From NCBI RefSeq assembly GCF_000488255.1, contig NZ_KI530745.1:558001-622000 (forward strand): 64,000 nucleotides of DNA. The letters run 5' to 3'. Origin of the DNA: Acinetobacter indicus CIP 110367 (lineage in GTDB: Bacteria; Pseudomonadota; Gammaproteobacteria; Pseudomonadales; Moraxellaceae). This document shows positions 7,183-15,303 of this stretch, in pieces. Positions within the stretch are counted from its first letter, which is position 1; the number at the start of each line of letters is the position of its first letter. The notes under the pieces are model-generated. The model was not told the DNA's origin. It saw only the letters and a list, made by a program, of their open reading frames with translations, and ran no database searches. Both the position numbers and the translations under genes were made by a program.

Positions 7183-8850
7183 CTAATAATATTTATTAAG
7201 TCGATAATCGAGCTTTGCTCGACTAATACCCAACAAACGGGCCGCTTCAGACACATTGTGTTTTGCTTTTTGCATCGCGGTCATAATCAGTTGTTGTTCA
7301 TGTTGTTCTAAATCAAAACCTTCAGTCAACAGTTTGTCTAAATCTACGTTGGCTTGTTCATCTACGCTATGCTCGCTGTGCATTTGTGGAAATAAGGCTT
7401 TCAGTTTAATCAGTTGTTGATCTTCCGTTAGCAGTACCGCACGTTCGAGCAGGTTTTCCAGTTCACGAATATTGCCAGGCCAAGCATAGCTTTGCATAAA
7501 ATCAGTGGCTTTTTCACTGACGCCCTGAATTTGTTTGTCATACATTTTTTCAAAGCGTTTTAAAAAGTGTTCGACTAACAGCGGTAAATCTTCACGGCGT
7601 TCACGCAGAGGTGGAATTTGGACAGGAAAAATATTTAAACGGTAATATAAATCGGCACGGAAACGCCCAGCTTTAACCGCTTGTTCTAAATCTTCATTGG
7701 TTGCAGCAATCACGCGAACATCAATATGACGGGTTTGTGAATCTCCGACACGTTCCACTTCACCTTCTTGTAGCACACGCAGCAAAGCCGCTTGAGCACG
7801 TGGTGAAAGTTCGATCACTTCATCTAAAAAAATAGTACCGCCATGGGCGCGTTCAAATTTACCTACACGTGATTGATGTGCACCTGTAAATGCACCTTTT
7901 TCAACACCAAACAGTTCAGATTCAATCAGTTCAGGCGGAATTGCCGCACAGTTGACTGCGACAAAAGCATATTCTTTACGTTGACTCAGTTCATGTACAC
8001 CACGGGCAAAGGCTTCTTTCCCGACACCTGTTTCACCTTGCAACAAAATGGAAACTTTTGCACCTGCGGCTTTTTTGAGTAAGTCACAAACCCGTTGATA
8101 AGCTGCCGATTGCCCGACTGAGCTGAACATGCTGTAGTCATTTTTACTGGTGGTATAAATCGATTTTTTCAGTTCATACAATTCGGCTTGTAGTGCAATG
8201 AGTTCCTGTTCCATCGGTTCGGGTGACATGAACTGAATCAGTTCATCAGCATTTTCCCATTCACTGAGTGGTTTACCAATAATGCGACAGTTCGCATGTC
8301 CACAGGTTTTACATTCTATTTCCTGATAAATAATGGTCATGCCTGTGGCATAACTGCTGTACCCGCAAGCATAGCCTAGCAGCATCCAGCAAGAAGGTTC
8401 ATTGCTCGGTCCAAACTGTTCAAGATGTACATCGGCTTCAAAGGAATTATGCCAGTTTAAGTCTGCATAAAACTGTTTTTTCTTTTGATTTAAAATCAGT
8501 TGATTGGCAGAAACTTGTACCATGCCACGAATACCGTGCATTTGTGGCCCTGCCATAAAAGCCTGCTCTTCATTTAAGCCTGGGCGCATTTTAGTGGTGA
8601 CTTCTGCATCTTTTAGACCTGCCTGATAGCCTAAACGAATAAAAAAGCGTTTGGTGCGTTGTATTCCAATCATATTGACAAGGTCTTTACGCAAATAGCC
8701 GATGACGCTGGTATGCATCAGCAACATGCGGTATTCGTCAAACCAGATTTGTCCATGCTCAGTGTCAAAATGTAGCTTGGAAAGCAGGTCATGAATTTCC
8801 TGAGGATAGCCTGCATTTTTGCCGCTACTGTCGTATTTTACTAGTGCCAT
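7183..8850 (-). CDS. mphR: MphR/DmpR-type sigma-54-dependent activator of phenol hydroxylase genes
   Basis: The 555-residue protein has the XylR/DmpR domain order: N-terminal aromatic-sensing domain (about 15-170), V4R segment with the CxxCGHANC cysteines (180-188), AAA+ domain with Walker A GETGVGKE (272-279), the sigma-54 contact loop GAFTGAH (319-325) and Walker B GTIFLDE (338-344), and a C-terminal Fis-type helix-turn-helix (about 520-553). In this family phenol binding relieves inhibition by the sensor domain and the protein drives the divergent operon with sigma-54. The TAG stop is made by the tip of the adjoining IS remnant, so the natural C-terminus may differ slightly. It is divergent from mphK with 403 bp between. 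Confidence 0.92.
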   Translation of the reverse strand: MALVKYDSSGKNAGYPQEIHDLLSKLHFDTEHGQIWFDEYRMLLMHTSVIGYLRKDLVNMIGIQRTKRFFIRLGYQAGLKDAEVTTKMRPGLNEEQAFMAGPQMHGIRGMVQVSANQLILNQKKKQFYADLNWHNSFEADVHLEQFGPSNEPSCWMLLGYACGYSSYATGMTIIYQEIECKTCGHANCRIIGKPLSEWENADELIQFMSPEPMEQELIALQAELYELKKSIYTTSKNDYSMFSSVGQSAAYQRVCDLLKKAAGAKVSILLQGETGVGKEAFARGVHELSQRKEYAFVAVNCAAIPPELIESELFGVEKGAFTGAHQSRVGKFERAHGGTIFLDEVIELSPRAQAALLRVLQEGEVERVGDSQTRHIDVRVIAATNEDLEQAVKAGRFRADLYYRLNIFPVQIPPLRERREDLPLLVEHFLKRFEKMYDKQIQGVSEKATDFMQSYAWPGNIRELENLLERAVLLTEDQQLIKLKALFPQMHSEHSVDEQANVDLDKLLTEGFDLEQHEQQLIMTAMQKAKHNVSEAARLLGISRAKLDYRLNKYY

Positions 8851-9040
8851 GCGCCGTGTTTAATCCATTAAATTCGTGGCTGGTTAGCTATCTTATGCAA
8901 ATTCGTGAAAATTTAACAATACATAAATAGTATCATGCCAAACCTTAAAGGTATTTGAGTGTATCTATATGTTTTTATTTTTATTTTAGGCGAATTGCAT
9001 AAAGCAAAAGGATAATTTTTTGTATCCGAGTGGGCTATAT

Positions 9041-9098
9041 TTCATCAAATCATGAAATCTAAAAATTTTTTTACATAAAAATTCATCAAATCATGAAA
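9041..9098. promoter_or_regulatory. Twin palindromic upstream activator sites for MphR
   Basis: The 17-bp sequence TTCATCAAATCATGAAA occurs identically at 9041-9057 and 9082-9098. Each is a near palindrome (TTCAT / ATGAA), and the starts are 41 bp apart, close to four helical turns, so both sites face the same side. They lie 64-121 bp upstream of the sigma-54 promoter, where DmpR/XylR regulators bind. An outer inverted repeat ATCCGAGTG (9024-9032) / CACTCGGAT (9117-9125) brackets the pair. Assignment to MphR is by position and family precedent. Confidence 0.7.
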
Positions 9099-9161
9099 TT
9101 CAAATTCTTATAAAAACACTCGGATTTTTTAAATTGCTGTTTTTCAATGTTTTTATAAAGT

Positions 9162-9176
9162 TGGCACGCTTGTTGT
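9162..9176 (+). promoter_or_regulatory. Sigma-54 (-24/-12) promoter of the mph operon
   Basis: TGGCAC-N5-TTGT fits the sigma-54 consensus TGGCAC-N5-TTGC with one change in the -12 element. It lies 78 bp before the mphK start, between the twin activator sites and the gene. No comparable sigma-70 promoter stands out in this gap. Confidence 0.75.
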
Positions 9177-9253
9177 AATAGTAAAAGTAAGCAACAGATG
9201 CATGAAGCAACTGAAGCAAGCTCTGAATGAATCAGATCTTGTAGGAGAACAAT

Positions 9254-9547
9254 ATGAAGGATGCAACAGGCGCATTGCCCTTAACCAAATATATTCGAGT
9301 GACGGGTGATATTAATGCCGGATTTGTCGAGTTCGACTTTGCCATTCACGATCCTACTTTATATGTGGAGTTGGTGTTACCGCAGCAAGCATTCCGCGAG
9401 TTCTGCGCAACCAATCAAGTGGTGGAAATGAGCGAACAACAGCAAGCCGTAAATGATGCTGAAGAAGACAAATGGCGTTACGGCATTGAACATGACACTT
9501 TAGTCGGTGCACAGCGATACAACATTGATCATGAAGATCAACACTGA
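9254..9547 (+). CDS. mphK: Phenol hydroxylase assembly component MphK (DmpK family)
   Basis: First gene of the operon; 97 residues, the usual length for DmpK-type proteins. In characterised systems this small protein is not part of the active enzyme but helps load iron into the oxygenase. The segment FVEFDFAIHDPTLYVELVLPQQAFREFC is typical of the family core. AGGAG is seven bases before the ATG. It lies 19 bp before mphL. Confidence 0.85.
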   Translation: MKDATGALPLTKYIRVTGDINAGFVEFDFAIHDPTLYVELVLPQQAFREFCATNQVVEMSEQQQAVNDAEEDKWRYGIEHDTLVGAQRYNIDHEDQH

Positions 9548-9566
9548 ATGCTTAAGGAGATAAGCG

Positions 9567-10571
9567 ATGACTTTAGAAATTAAAACAGCGGGTATTGAGC
9601 CAATTCGTCAAAACTATGCCTATATTGAGCGTCGTTTTGGCAACAAGCCAGCCACCCGTTATCAGGAAGTCAGTTTTGATATTCAGCCGGAAACCAACTT
9701 TCACTATCGTCCGCTGTGGAAACCTGAAAAAACCTTAAATGATAAAACCCATACTGCAATTGAAATGCAGGATTGGTACGCATTTAAAGACCCACGTCAA
9801 TTTTATTACGGAACTTATGTGCAGCATCGTGCGCGTTTGCAGGACATTGCTGAAAGTAACTTTAGCTTTTTTGAAAAGCGTCAGTTGGCAGAGCATATTT
9901 CTGAAGGCGTCAAAGCCAAAGTGATTGCCTTGTTTTTGCCGTTTCGTCATATCGAGCAAACTGCCAATTTACACATGATGTCGGGCAGTGCTTATGGTTA
10001 CGGCACGGTGCTGAGCCAAGCCTGTATTTATGCTGCGATGGATCGTTTAGGTATGGCGCAGTACATCTCACGTGTCGGTTTGGCACTCGATGGCAACACG
10101 GGCGAATCTTTAATTCCAGCCAAACAAGCATGGATGCAAGATGAAGCATGGCAAGGACTGCGCAAGCTATGTGAAACTAGTTTGACCGAGCAAGACTATT
10201 TCAAACTGTTTTTATTACAAAACTTGGTGATTGACAGTTTTATGAGCGAATTGTTTTACACCCAATTTGATCAATGGTTAGCACAGCATCAAGCACGTGA
10301 CTTAGCGATGCTGATGGAATTTATGCAGGAAGCTATGGCAGATTTGCGCAAATGGTCAGACAGCGTATTTAAAACCGCAGCAGCAGAATCTGCACATAAC
10401 AAACAATTGTTGAGCCAATGGTTAGCCGAATATTTACCTGAAGTGAAAGCGGCATTTGCAGTGTGGGCAGCTGAGGCGTTGTCTGCAGATGCAGTCGACA
10501 TTGCAGAACAAAAACTGCTGGAACGTAGTAAAAAAATTGGCATCGAACTTGAACAAATTTTGCAGGCTTAA
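9567..10571 (+). CDS. mphL: Phenol hydroxylase oxygenase beta subunit MphL
   Basis: 334 residues, matching the length of DmpL-type beta subunits of soluble diiron monooxygenases. It has the ferritin-like helical layout without the diiron ligand motifs, as expected for the structural subunit that pairs with MphN. The N-terminal block GNKPATRYQEVSFDIQPE and the KDPRQFYYGTYVQHRA segment are typical. AAGGAGA precedes the start. Confidence 0.9.
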   Translation: MTLEIKTAGIEPIRQNYAYIERRFGNKPATRYQEVSFDIQPETNFHYRPLWKPEKTLNDKTHTAIEMQDWYAFKDPRQFYYGTYVQHRARLQDIAESNFSFFEKRQLAEHISEGVKAKVIALFLPFRHIEQTANLHMMSGSAYGYGTVLSQACIYAAMDRLGMAQYISRVGLALDGNTGESLIPAKQAWMQDEAWQGLRKLCETSLTEQDYFKLFLLQNLVIDSFMSELFYTQFDQWLAQHQARDLAMLMEFMQEAMADLRKWSDSVFKTAAAESAHNKQLLSQWLAEYLPEVKAAFAVWAAEALSADAVDIAEQKLLERSKKIGIELEQILQA

Positions 10572-10582
10572 GGAGAAGCAGC

Positions 10583-10849
10583 ATGTCTAAGGTTTATCTG
10601 GCATTACAGGACAATGACACATCGCGCTACATCATTGAAGCGATTGAAGAAGACAACCCAGATGCCACGATTCAATATCTGCCAGCCATGATTCGGGTAG
10701 AAAGTGAAACAGGTCTGATTGTTAAAGCAGAAACGGTATCTGAAAAACTTGGACAAGATTGGGATATTCAGTCTTTACAACTCAACATGATTACGTTGGG
10801 CGGCAACGTCGAAGAAGATGACGACAGTTTCCGTTTGCACTGGAACTAG
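10583..10849 (+). CDS. mphM: Phenol hydroxylase effector/coupling protein MphM
   Basis: 88 residues, the size of the cofactorless regulatory protein (DmpM/MmoB family) that binds the oxygenase and tunes electron transfer and substrate access. It is acidic, with the signature stretch ALQDNDTSRYIIEAIEEDNP near the start. It follows mphL by 11 bp, with AAGGAGA before the ATG. A 92-bp gap with a hairpin separates it from mphN. Confidence 0.9.
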   Translation: MSKVYLALQDNDTSRYIIEAIEEDNPDATIQYLPAMIRVESETGLIVKAETVSEKLGQDWDIQSLQLNMITLGGNVEEDDDSFRLHWN

Positions 10850-10861
10850 GAATAAGGATGC

Positions 10862-10887
10862 GCACTGAGCCAATTTGAGTGCAGTGC
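10862..10887 (+). other. Intergenic hairpin between mphM and mphN
   Basis: GCACTG and CAGTGC form a short stem around a 14-base loop in the gap between mphM and mphN. No T-run follows, so it is more likely an RNA-processing or stability element than a terminator. Confidence 0.4.
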
Positions 10888-10941
10888 CACCAGAACATAT
10901 TGCTGCATAGATTGCCGCTAAAAAATTTAAGGATGATGAGC

Positions 10942-12468
10942 ATGAATTCACAAGTCAAAACCCCAGCAAAAAAAATGAATGCCAAAGACCGTTATCGCGC
11001 ACTCACTCGTGACTTGGATTGGGATTTTTCTTATGCAGACCGCAAAGAAGCCTTTCCATACGAAGAATTTGAAGGCATTAAAATTACAGACTGGTCTAAA
11101 TGGGAAGATCCATTCCGTTTAACCATGGATGCTTACTGGAAATATCAGGCAGAAAAAGAGAAAAAACTCTACGCGATTTTTGATGCTTTTGCACAAAACA
11201 ATGGTCAAATGAACGTGACCAATGAACGTTACTTAAATGCCATCAAACTGTTTTTAACTGCGGTAACTCCGCTTGAATATCAGGCATTCCAAGGTTATGC
11301 GCATGTGGGGCGTCAGTTCAGTGGTGTGGGCGCACGTATCGCATCACAAATGCAGTCGATTGATGAATTGCGTCACGTGCAGACACAAATTCATGCCATG
11401 AGCCATTACAACAAATTCTTTGATGGTTTTCAGGATTGGTCGCACATGCATGACCGCGTTTGGTACTTGTCTGTACCAAAATCTTTCTTTGAAGATGCCC
11501 GTTCTGCAGGGCCGTTTGAGTTCTTATTGGCGATCAGTTTTGCATTTGAATATGTATTGACCAACTTGTTGTTCGTACCGTTCATGTCGGGTGCGGCACA
11601 CAATGGCGATATGGCAACCGTAACCTTTGGTTTTAGTGCACAGTCCGATGAAGCACGTCACATGACTTTAGGTCTAGAAATTGTGAAATTCTTGTTAGAA
11701 CAACACGAAGACAACGTGCCAATCGTACAGGAGTGGATTGATAAGTGGTTCTGGCGTGGGACACGTTTGTTATCGATTGTTGGCATGATGATGGACTACA
11801 TGCTGCCAAACAAAGTGATGTCGTGGAAGGAAGCGTGGGAAACTTACTTTGAAGAAGCGGGCGGTGCGTTATTTAAGGACTTGAGCCGTTATGGTATTCG
11901 TATGCCGAAATATTCAGAAGTGATTACCAAAGAAAAAGAACACGTGTCGCATCAGGCATGGTGGATTTTCTATAACTTCGGTCATGCAGCAGGTTTCCAT
12001 ACATGGATTCCAACCGATCAGGAAATGGATTGGTTATCTGAAAAATATCCAGATACCTTTGACAAATACTACCGTCCAAAGTGGGAAATCGCACGCAAGA
12101 TGGAAGCAGAAGGTAAGCGTTTCTACAGTGCAGGCTTACCGCAATTGTGCCAGATTTGCCAAGTGCCAATGACATTCACCGAAATGGATGGCGATCCGAC
12201 CATGTTTGCTTATCGTGAGTCTGTTTATAAAGGCGATCGTTACCACACTTGTTCAGATGGTTGTCACGATATTTTTGAACGTGAACCTGAAAAATATGTG
12301 CAGGCATGGTTACCAGTTAACCAAATTCTACAAGGCAACTGTGGTGGCTTAGATTTGGAAAACATGCTGCGCGAATATTATCGATTTAATGTCGGTGCAG
12401 ATAACTTGGATATTGAAGGTTCGCCAGACCAGCAACGTTGGAGAAAATGGAAAGGTGATGCGGCATAA
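10942..12468 (+). CDS. mphN: Phenol hydroxylase diiron oxygenase alpha subunit MphN
   Basis: 508 residues from ATG 10942, chosen because AGGA lies eight bases upstream; earlier in-frame starts extend into the gap. The two diiron ExxH motifs are clear: DELRH (Glu142, His145) and DEARH (Glu237, His240), with additional carboxylates expected near Glu112 and Glu203. This subunit holds the active site that converts phenol to catechol with O2. The cysteine-rich C-terminal part (CQICQ and later HTCSDGCHD) is typical of phenol hydroxylase large subunits. Confidence 0.95.
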   Translation: MNSQVKTPAKKMNAKDRYRALTRDLDWDFSYADRKEAFPYEEFEGIKITDWSKWEDPFRLTMDAYWKYQAEKEKKLYAIFDAFAQNNGQMNVTNERYLNAIKLFLTAVTPLEYQAFQGYAHVGRQFSGVGARIASQMQSIDELRHVQTQIHAMSHYNKFFDGFQDWSHMHDRVWYLSVPKSFFEDARSAGPFEFLLAISFAFEYVLTNLLFVPFMSGAAHNGDMATVTFGFSAQSDEARHMTLGLEIVKFLLEQHEDNVPIVQEWIDKWFWRGTRLLSIVGMMMDYMLPNKVMSWKEAWETYFEEAGGALFKDLSRYGIRMPKYSEVITKEKEHVSHQAWWIFYNFGHAAGFHTWIPTDQEMDWLSEKYPDTFDKYYRPKWEIARKMEAEGKRFYSAGLPQLCQICQVPMTFTEMDGDPTMFAYRESVYKGDRYHTCSDGCHDIFEREPEKYVQAWLPVNQILQGNCGGLDLENMLREYYRFNVGADNLDIEGSPDQQRWRKWKGDAA

Positions 12469-12538
12469 CTCGCATTCAATATCTAAGGTAAATATATAAA
12501 GTTTAAGTTATTTCAAGCTTTAAAATTAAAAGGATTTT

Positions 12539-12564
12539 GGTTTGAGCCATTTTCGGCTTAAACC
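12539..12564 (+). other. mphN-mphO intergenic hairpin, kept in two diverged operon copies
   Basis: GGTTTGAGCC and GGCTTAAACC pair around the loop ATTTTC just before the mphO ribosome site. The relic operon copy has the same 10-bp stem at 23062-23087 with a different loop and with base changes that keep pairing. This argues for a functional RNA structure. Confidence 0.6.
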
Positions 12565-12585
12565 ACCTCAATACGGAGAATGACC

Positions 12586-12948
12586 ATGTCAGTACGCGCT
12601 ATTCGCCCAGATTACGACTTTGAACCACGCGATCTACAAAAACACTATAGCGGCAATATTTTGATTTATGTGGGTTGGGATCATCACACTTTATATTGTT
12701 CTGCACACGCCATGTTGGTTTCGCCGCAGCAAACTTTTCAGGAGTTTTTGGATCAGCAAATGCAAGCGGGTTTTCATCAACATCCTGACTTTGAAAAAAT
12801 TAAATGGGATAAAGTGCAATTTACCCTGAACAAACAGGCGATTCAGCCACGCCCTGAACAGACCTTGGCAGAAATTGGCTTCGATCATAAATCACTACTG
12901 CGCTTTGTAACTCCAGGGCTGAATGGGTACAAGGACGCACACGTTTAA
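12586..12948 (+). CDS. mphO: Phenol hydroxylase component MphO (DmpO family)
   Basis: 120 residues from ATG 12586, seven bases after GGAG; an ATG at 12580 is too close to that site. DmpO-type gamma subunits are small oxygenase components of this size and the position between N and P is the standard one. The segments NILIYVGWDHHTLYCSAHAM and FTLNKQAIQPRPEQTL fit the family. Its first codons also survive in the relic copy at 23109. Confidence 0.88.
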   Translation: MSVRAIRPDYDFEPRDLQKHYSGNILIYVGWDHHTLYCSAHAMLVSPQQTFQEFLDQQMQAGFHQHPDFEKIKWDKVQFTLNKQAIQPRPEQTLAEIGFDHKSLLRFVTPGLNGYKDAHV

Positions 12949-13016
12949 AACAGCAAGATCACAACTAGATAAAGACAGCAAAGCACAGACAGTAAGTGCA
13001 AGACAGGAGGTCGCAG

Positions 13017-14078
13017 ATGAGCTATCAAGTCACAATTGAGCCAATTGGTACAACCATTGAGGTTGAAGAAGATCAAACCATTTTAGATGCCGCGTTACGT
13101 CAGGGCGTGTGGTTGCCATTTGCTTGTGGGCACGGCACTTGCGGCACTTGTAAAGTCCAAGTCACCGATGGTTATTATGATGTGGGCGAAGCATCACCTT
13201 TCGCGCTGATGGATTTAGAGCGTGAAGAACACAAAGTGTTGGCGTGCTGCTGTAAGCCAGAATCAGACATGACCATTGAAGCCGATGTCGATGCAGACCC
13301 TGATTTTCTGGGTTATCTAGTACAAGATTATCAGGCCAAAGTCATTGAAGTTCGCGACTTATCTCCAACCATTAAAGGTGTGCGTTTGCAGTTAGACCGC
13401 GCAATGGATTTTCAGGCAGGGCAGTACATTAACGTGCAATTCCCGGGCATTGAAGGCACGCGTGCGTTTTCTATTGCCAATGCGCCAAGCGAACTCGGTA
13501 TTATTGAATTGCATATCCGTCATGTGGTGGGCGGTAGTGCAACGACTTATGTGCATGAGCAGCTAGCAGCAGGCGATGAACTGGAAATTTCAGGGCCTTA
13601 CGGACAATTCTTTGTACGTAAATCGGATGAACAGGATGCGATCTTTATTGCTGGTGGCTCAGGTTTATCTAGCCCGCAATCTATGATTTTAGACCTGCTT
13701 GAATCGGGTGATACCCGCACCATCTACCTGTTCCAAGGTGCGCGAGATGTTGCGGAATTATATAACCGAGAACTGTTTGAGAAATTGGTCAAAGACTATC
13801 CAAACTTCCGCTATATTCCTGCTTTGAATGCGCCTAAAGAAGAAGATGGCTGGACAGGTTTTACAGGTTATGTGCATGAAGCAGTTGCTGACTATTTTGA
13901 ACAGCGCTGTGGTGGTCATAAGGCCTATTTATGTGGCCCACCGGTGATGATTGATGCGGCCATTTCAACCCTGATGCAAAGCCGTTTATTTGAGCGAGAT
14001 ATTCATACCGAGCGCTTCTTGAGTGCTGCAGATGGGGCAAGCGGTCAGTCACGTTCTGCATTGTTTAAACATATTTAA
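13017..14078 (+). CDS. mphP: Phenol hydroxylase reductase MphP
   Basis: 353 residues from ATG 13017, eight bases after AGGAGG. An N-terminal plant-type ferredoxin domain carries the [2Fe-2S] cysteines in CGHGTCGTC (Cys36, 41, 44) with the fourth in the ACCCKPE region; an FAD domain follows (RAFSIAN) and then an NAD domain (AGGSGLSSP, CGPPVMID near the end). It passes electrons from NADH to MphN. Completes the KLMNOP set. Confidence 0.93.
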   Translation: MSYQVTIEPIGTTIEVEEDQTILDAALRQGVWLPFACGHGTCGTCKVQVTDGYYDVGEASPFALMDLEREEHKVLACCCKPESDMTIEADVDADPDFLGYLVQDYQAKVIEVRDLSPTIKGVRLQLDRAMDFQAGQYINVQFPGIEGTRAFSIANAPSELGIIELHIRHVVGGSATTYVHEQLAAGDELEISGPYGQFFVRKSDEQDAIFIAGGSGLSSPQSMILDLLESGDTRTIYLFQGARDVAELYNRELFEKLVKDYPNFRYIPALNAPKEEDGWTGFTGYVHEAVADYFEQRCGGHKAYLCGPPVMIDAAISTLMQSRLFERDIHTERFLSAADGASGQSRSALFKHI

Positions 14079-14109
14079 AAAAAGATTAGAAAAAACTTAA
14101 GGACATCGT

Positions 14110-14140
14110 TCAGTGCCGTAGAAACTCGCTTTGGCACTGA
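14110..14140 (+). other. Intergenic hairpin between mphP and catA
   Basis: TCAGTGCC (14110-14117) and GGCACTGA (14133-14140) are perfect inverted copies in the 147-bp gap before catA. They share the GCACTG core with the mphM-mphN hairpin. No terminator-like T-run follows. Confidence 0.45.
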
Positions 14141-14225
14141 CTTAAACCAACACTGGAAGGTAGTGTCAAAAACTAAAAATAGCACTGTTCAATTCTACAG
14201 TGCCAAAATAGACAAGGAGGATTAC

Positions 14226-15146
14226 ATGGACCGTCAACAAATTGATACTTTAGTGAAAGAAATGAACGTCGACACTGCGACAGGCCTTGTCGATCAACGT
14301 GTACAGCAAATTGTAGTACGTTTGGTAACAGACTTATTTCAAGCTATTGAAGATTTAGACATTCAGCCTTCTGAAGTCTGGAAAGGTCTGGAATACATGA
14401 CCGACGCAGGCAAAGCCAATGAACTTGGTTTACTTGCAGCAGGTTTGGGTCTGGAACATTATCTAGATTTACGTGCCGATGAAGCCGATGCTAGAGCAGG
14501 CGTGACAGGTGGTACACCACGTACCATTGAAGGGCCATTGTATGTTGCAGGTGCACCTGAATCAGTCGGTTTTGCGCGTATGGATGACGGTTCAGAATCA
14601 GATCATATAGATACTTTAATTATTGAAGGTAAGGTCACTGACACACAGGGCAACATTATTGAAAATGCCAAAGTCGAAGTTTGGCATGCTAATAGTTTGG
14701 GCAATTATTCATTCTTTGACAAAACCCAGTCTGACTTTAACTTGCGCCGTACCATTTTTAGTGATGCAGCAGGTAAATATGTAGCGCAAACCACCATGCC
14801 AGTTGGTTATGGCTGCCCACCAGACGGTACGACTCAAGCTTTATTAAACAAACTGGGACGTCATGGTAACCGCCCATCTCACGTGCATTACTTTATTTCT
14901 GCACCGGGTTTCCGTAAATTGACCACTCAATTTAACATCGAAGGCGACCAATATCTTTGGAATGACTTTGCCTTTGCTACCCGTGAAGGCCTAGTCGTTA
15001 CAGCAGTAGATGTGACTGATCCTGCAGAAATCCAGCGCCGTGGTTTAGACAAGCCATTCAAACACATCACCTTTAACTTTGAATTGGTCAAAGATCTAAA
15101 TAACGCACCATCAACCGAGGTGGAACGTCGCCGCGCAAGCACATAA
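14226..15146 (+). CDS. catA: Catechol 1,2-dioxygenase of the mph operon
   Basis: 306 residues from ATG 14226, which has AAGGAGG upstream; the longer frame from 14163 is not needed. It has the N-terminal helical linker domain and the intradiol core. Likely Fe ligands lie in YVA (TIEGPLYVAGAP), GYGCPPDG and GNRPSHVHYFI, giving two Tyr and two His. It opens the catechol ring made by MphKLMNOP to cis,cis-muconate. A second catA is at 46742-47686; the two proteins are clearly related but not identical. The 3' part is duplicated at 23127. Confidence 0.93.
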   Translation: MDRQQIDTLVKEMNVDTATGLVDQRVQQIVVRLVTDLFQAIEDLDIQPSEVWKGLEYMTDAGKANELGLLAAGLGLEHYLDLRADEADARAGVTGGTPRTIEGPLYVAGAPESVGFARMDDGSESDHIDTLIIEGKVTDTQGNIIENAKVEVWHANSLGNYSFFDKTQSDFNLRRTIFSDAAGKYVAQTTMPVGYGCPPDGTTQALLNKLGRHGNRPSHVHYFISAPGFRKLTTQFNIEGDQYLWNDFAFATREGLVVTAVDVTDPAEIQRRGLDKPFKHITFNFELVKDLNNAPSTEVERRRAST

Positions 15147-15190
15147 TTTACCGTCCCTAGCGCTACTTTCCAAATTTTCCACAGCGTACC

Positions 15191-15222
15191 CCAGCCTCAT
15201 CAAGCCATTTGGTGATGCTGCT
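15191..15222 (+). other. Weak hairpin between catA and mphX
   Basis: CTCATCA and TGATGCTGCT-type arms can pair around the CATTTGG loop in the 157-bp gap. It is imperfect and lacks a T-run. It recurs in the second copy because the whole stretch is duplicated. Confidence 0.25.
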
Positions 15223-15303
15223 CACTTCAGTTTCTTGCCAAGGTATGAAAGATTCAACATGGCAAGCAAACTTCATCAAAATTGGCATTGAATAGGATGT
15301 TCT

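Noticed and set aside
14163..14225. Longer start for the mph-operon catA
   Set aside because: The GTG lies before the AAGGAGG site; ATG 14226 gives the family N-terminus.
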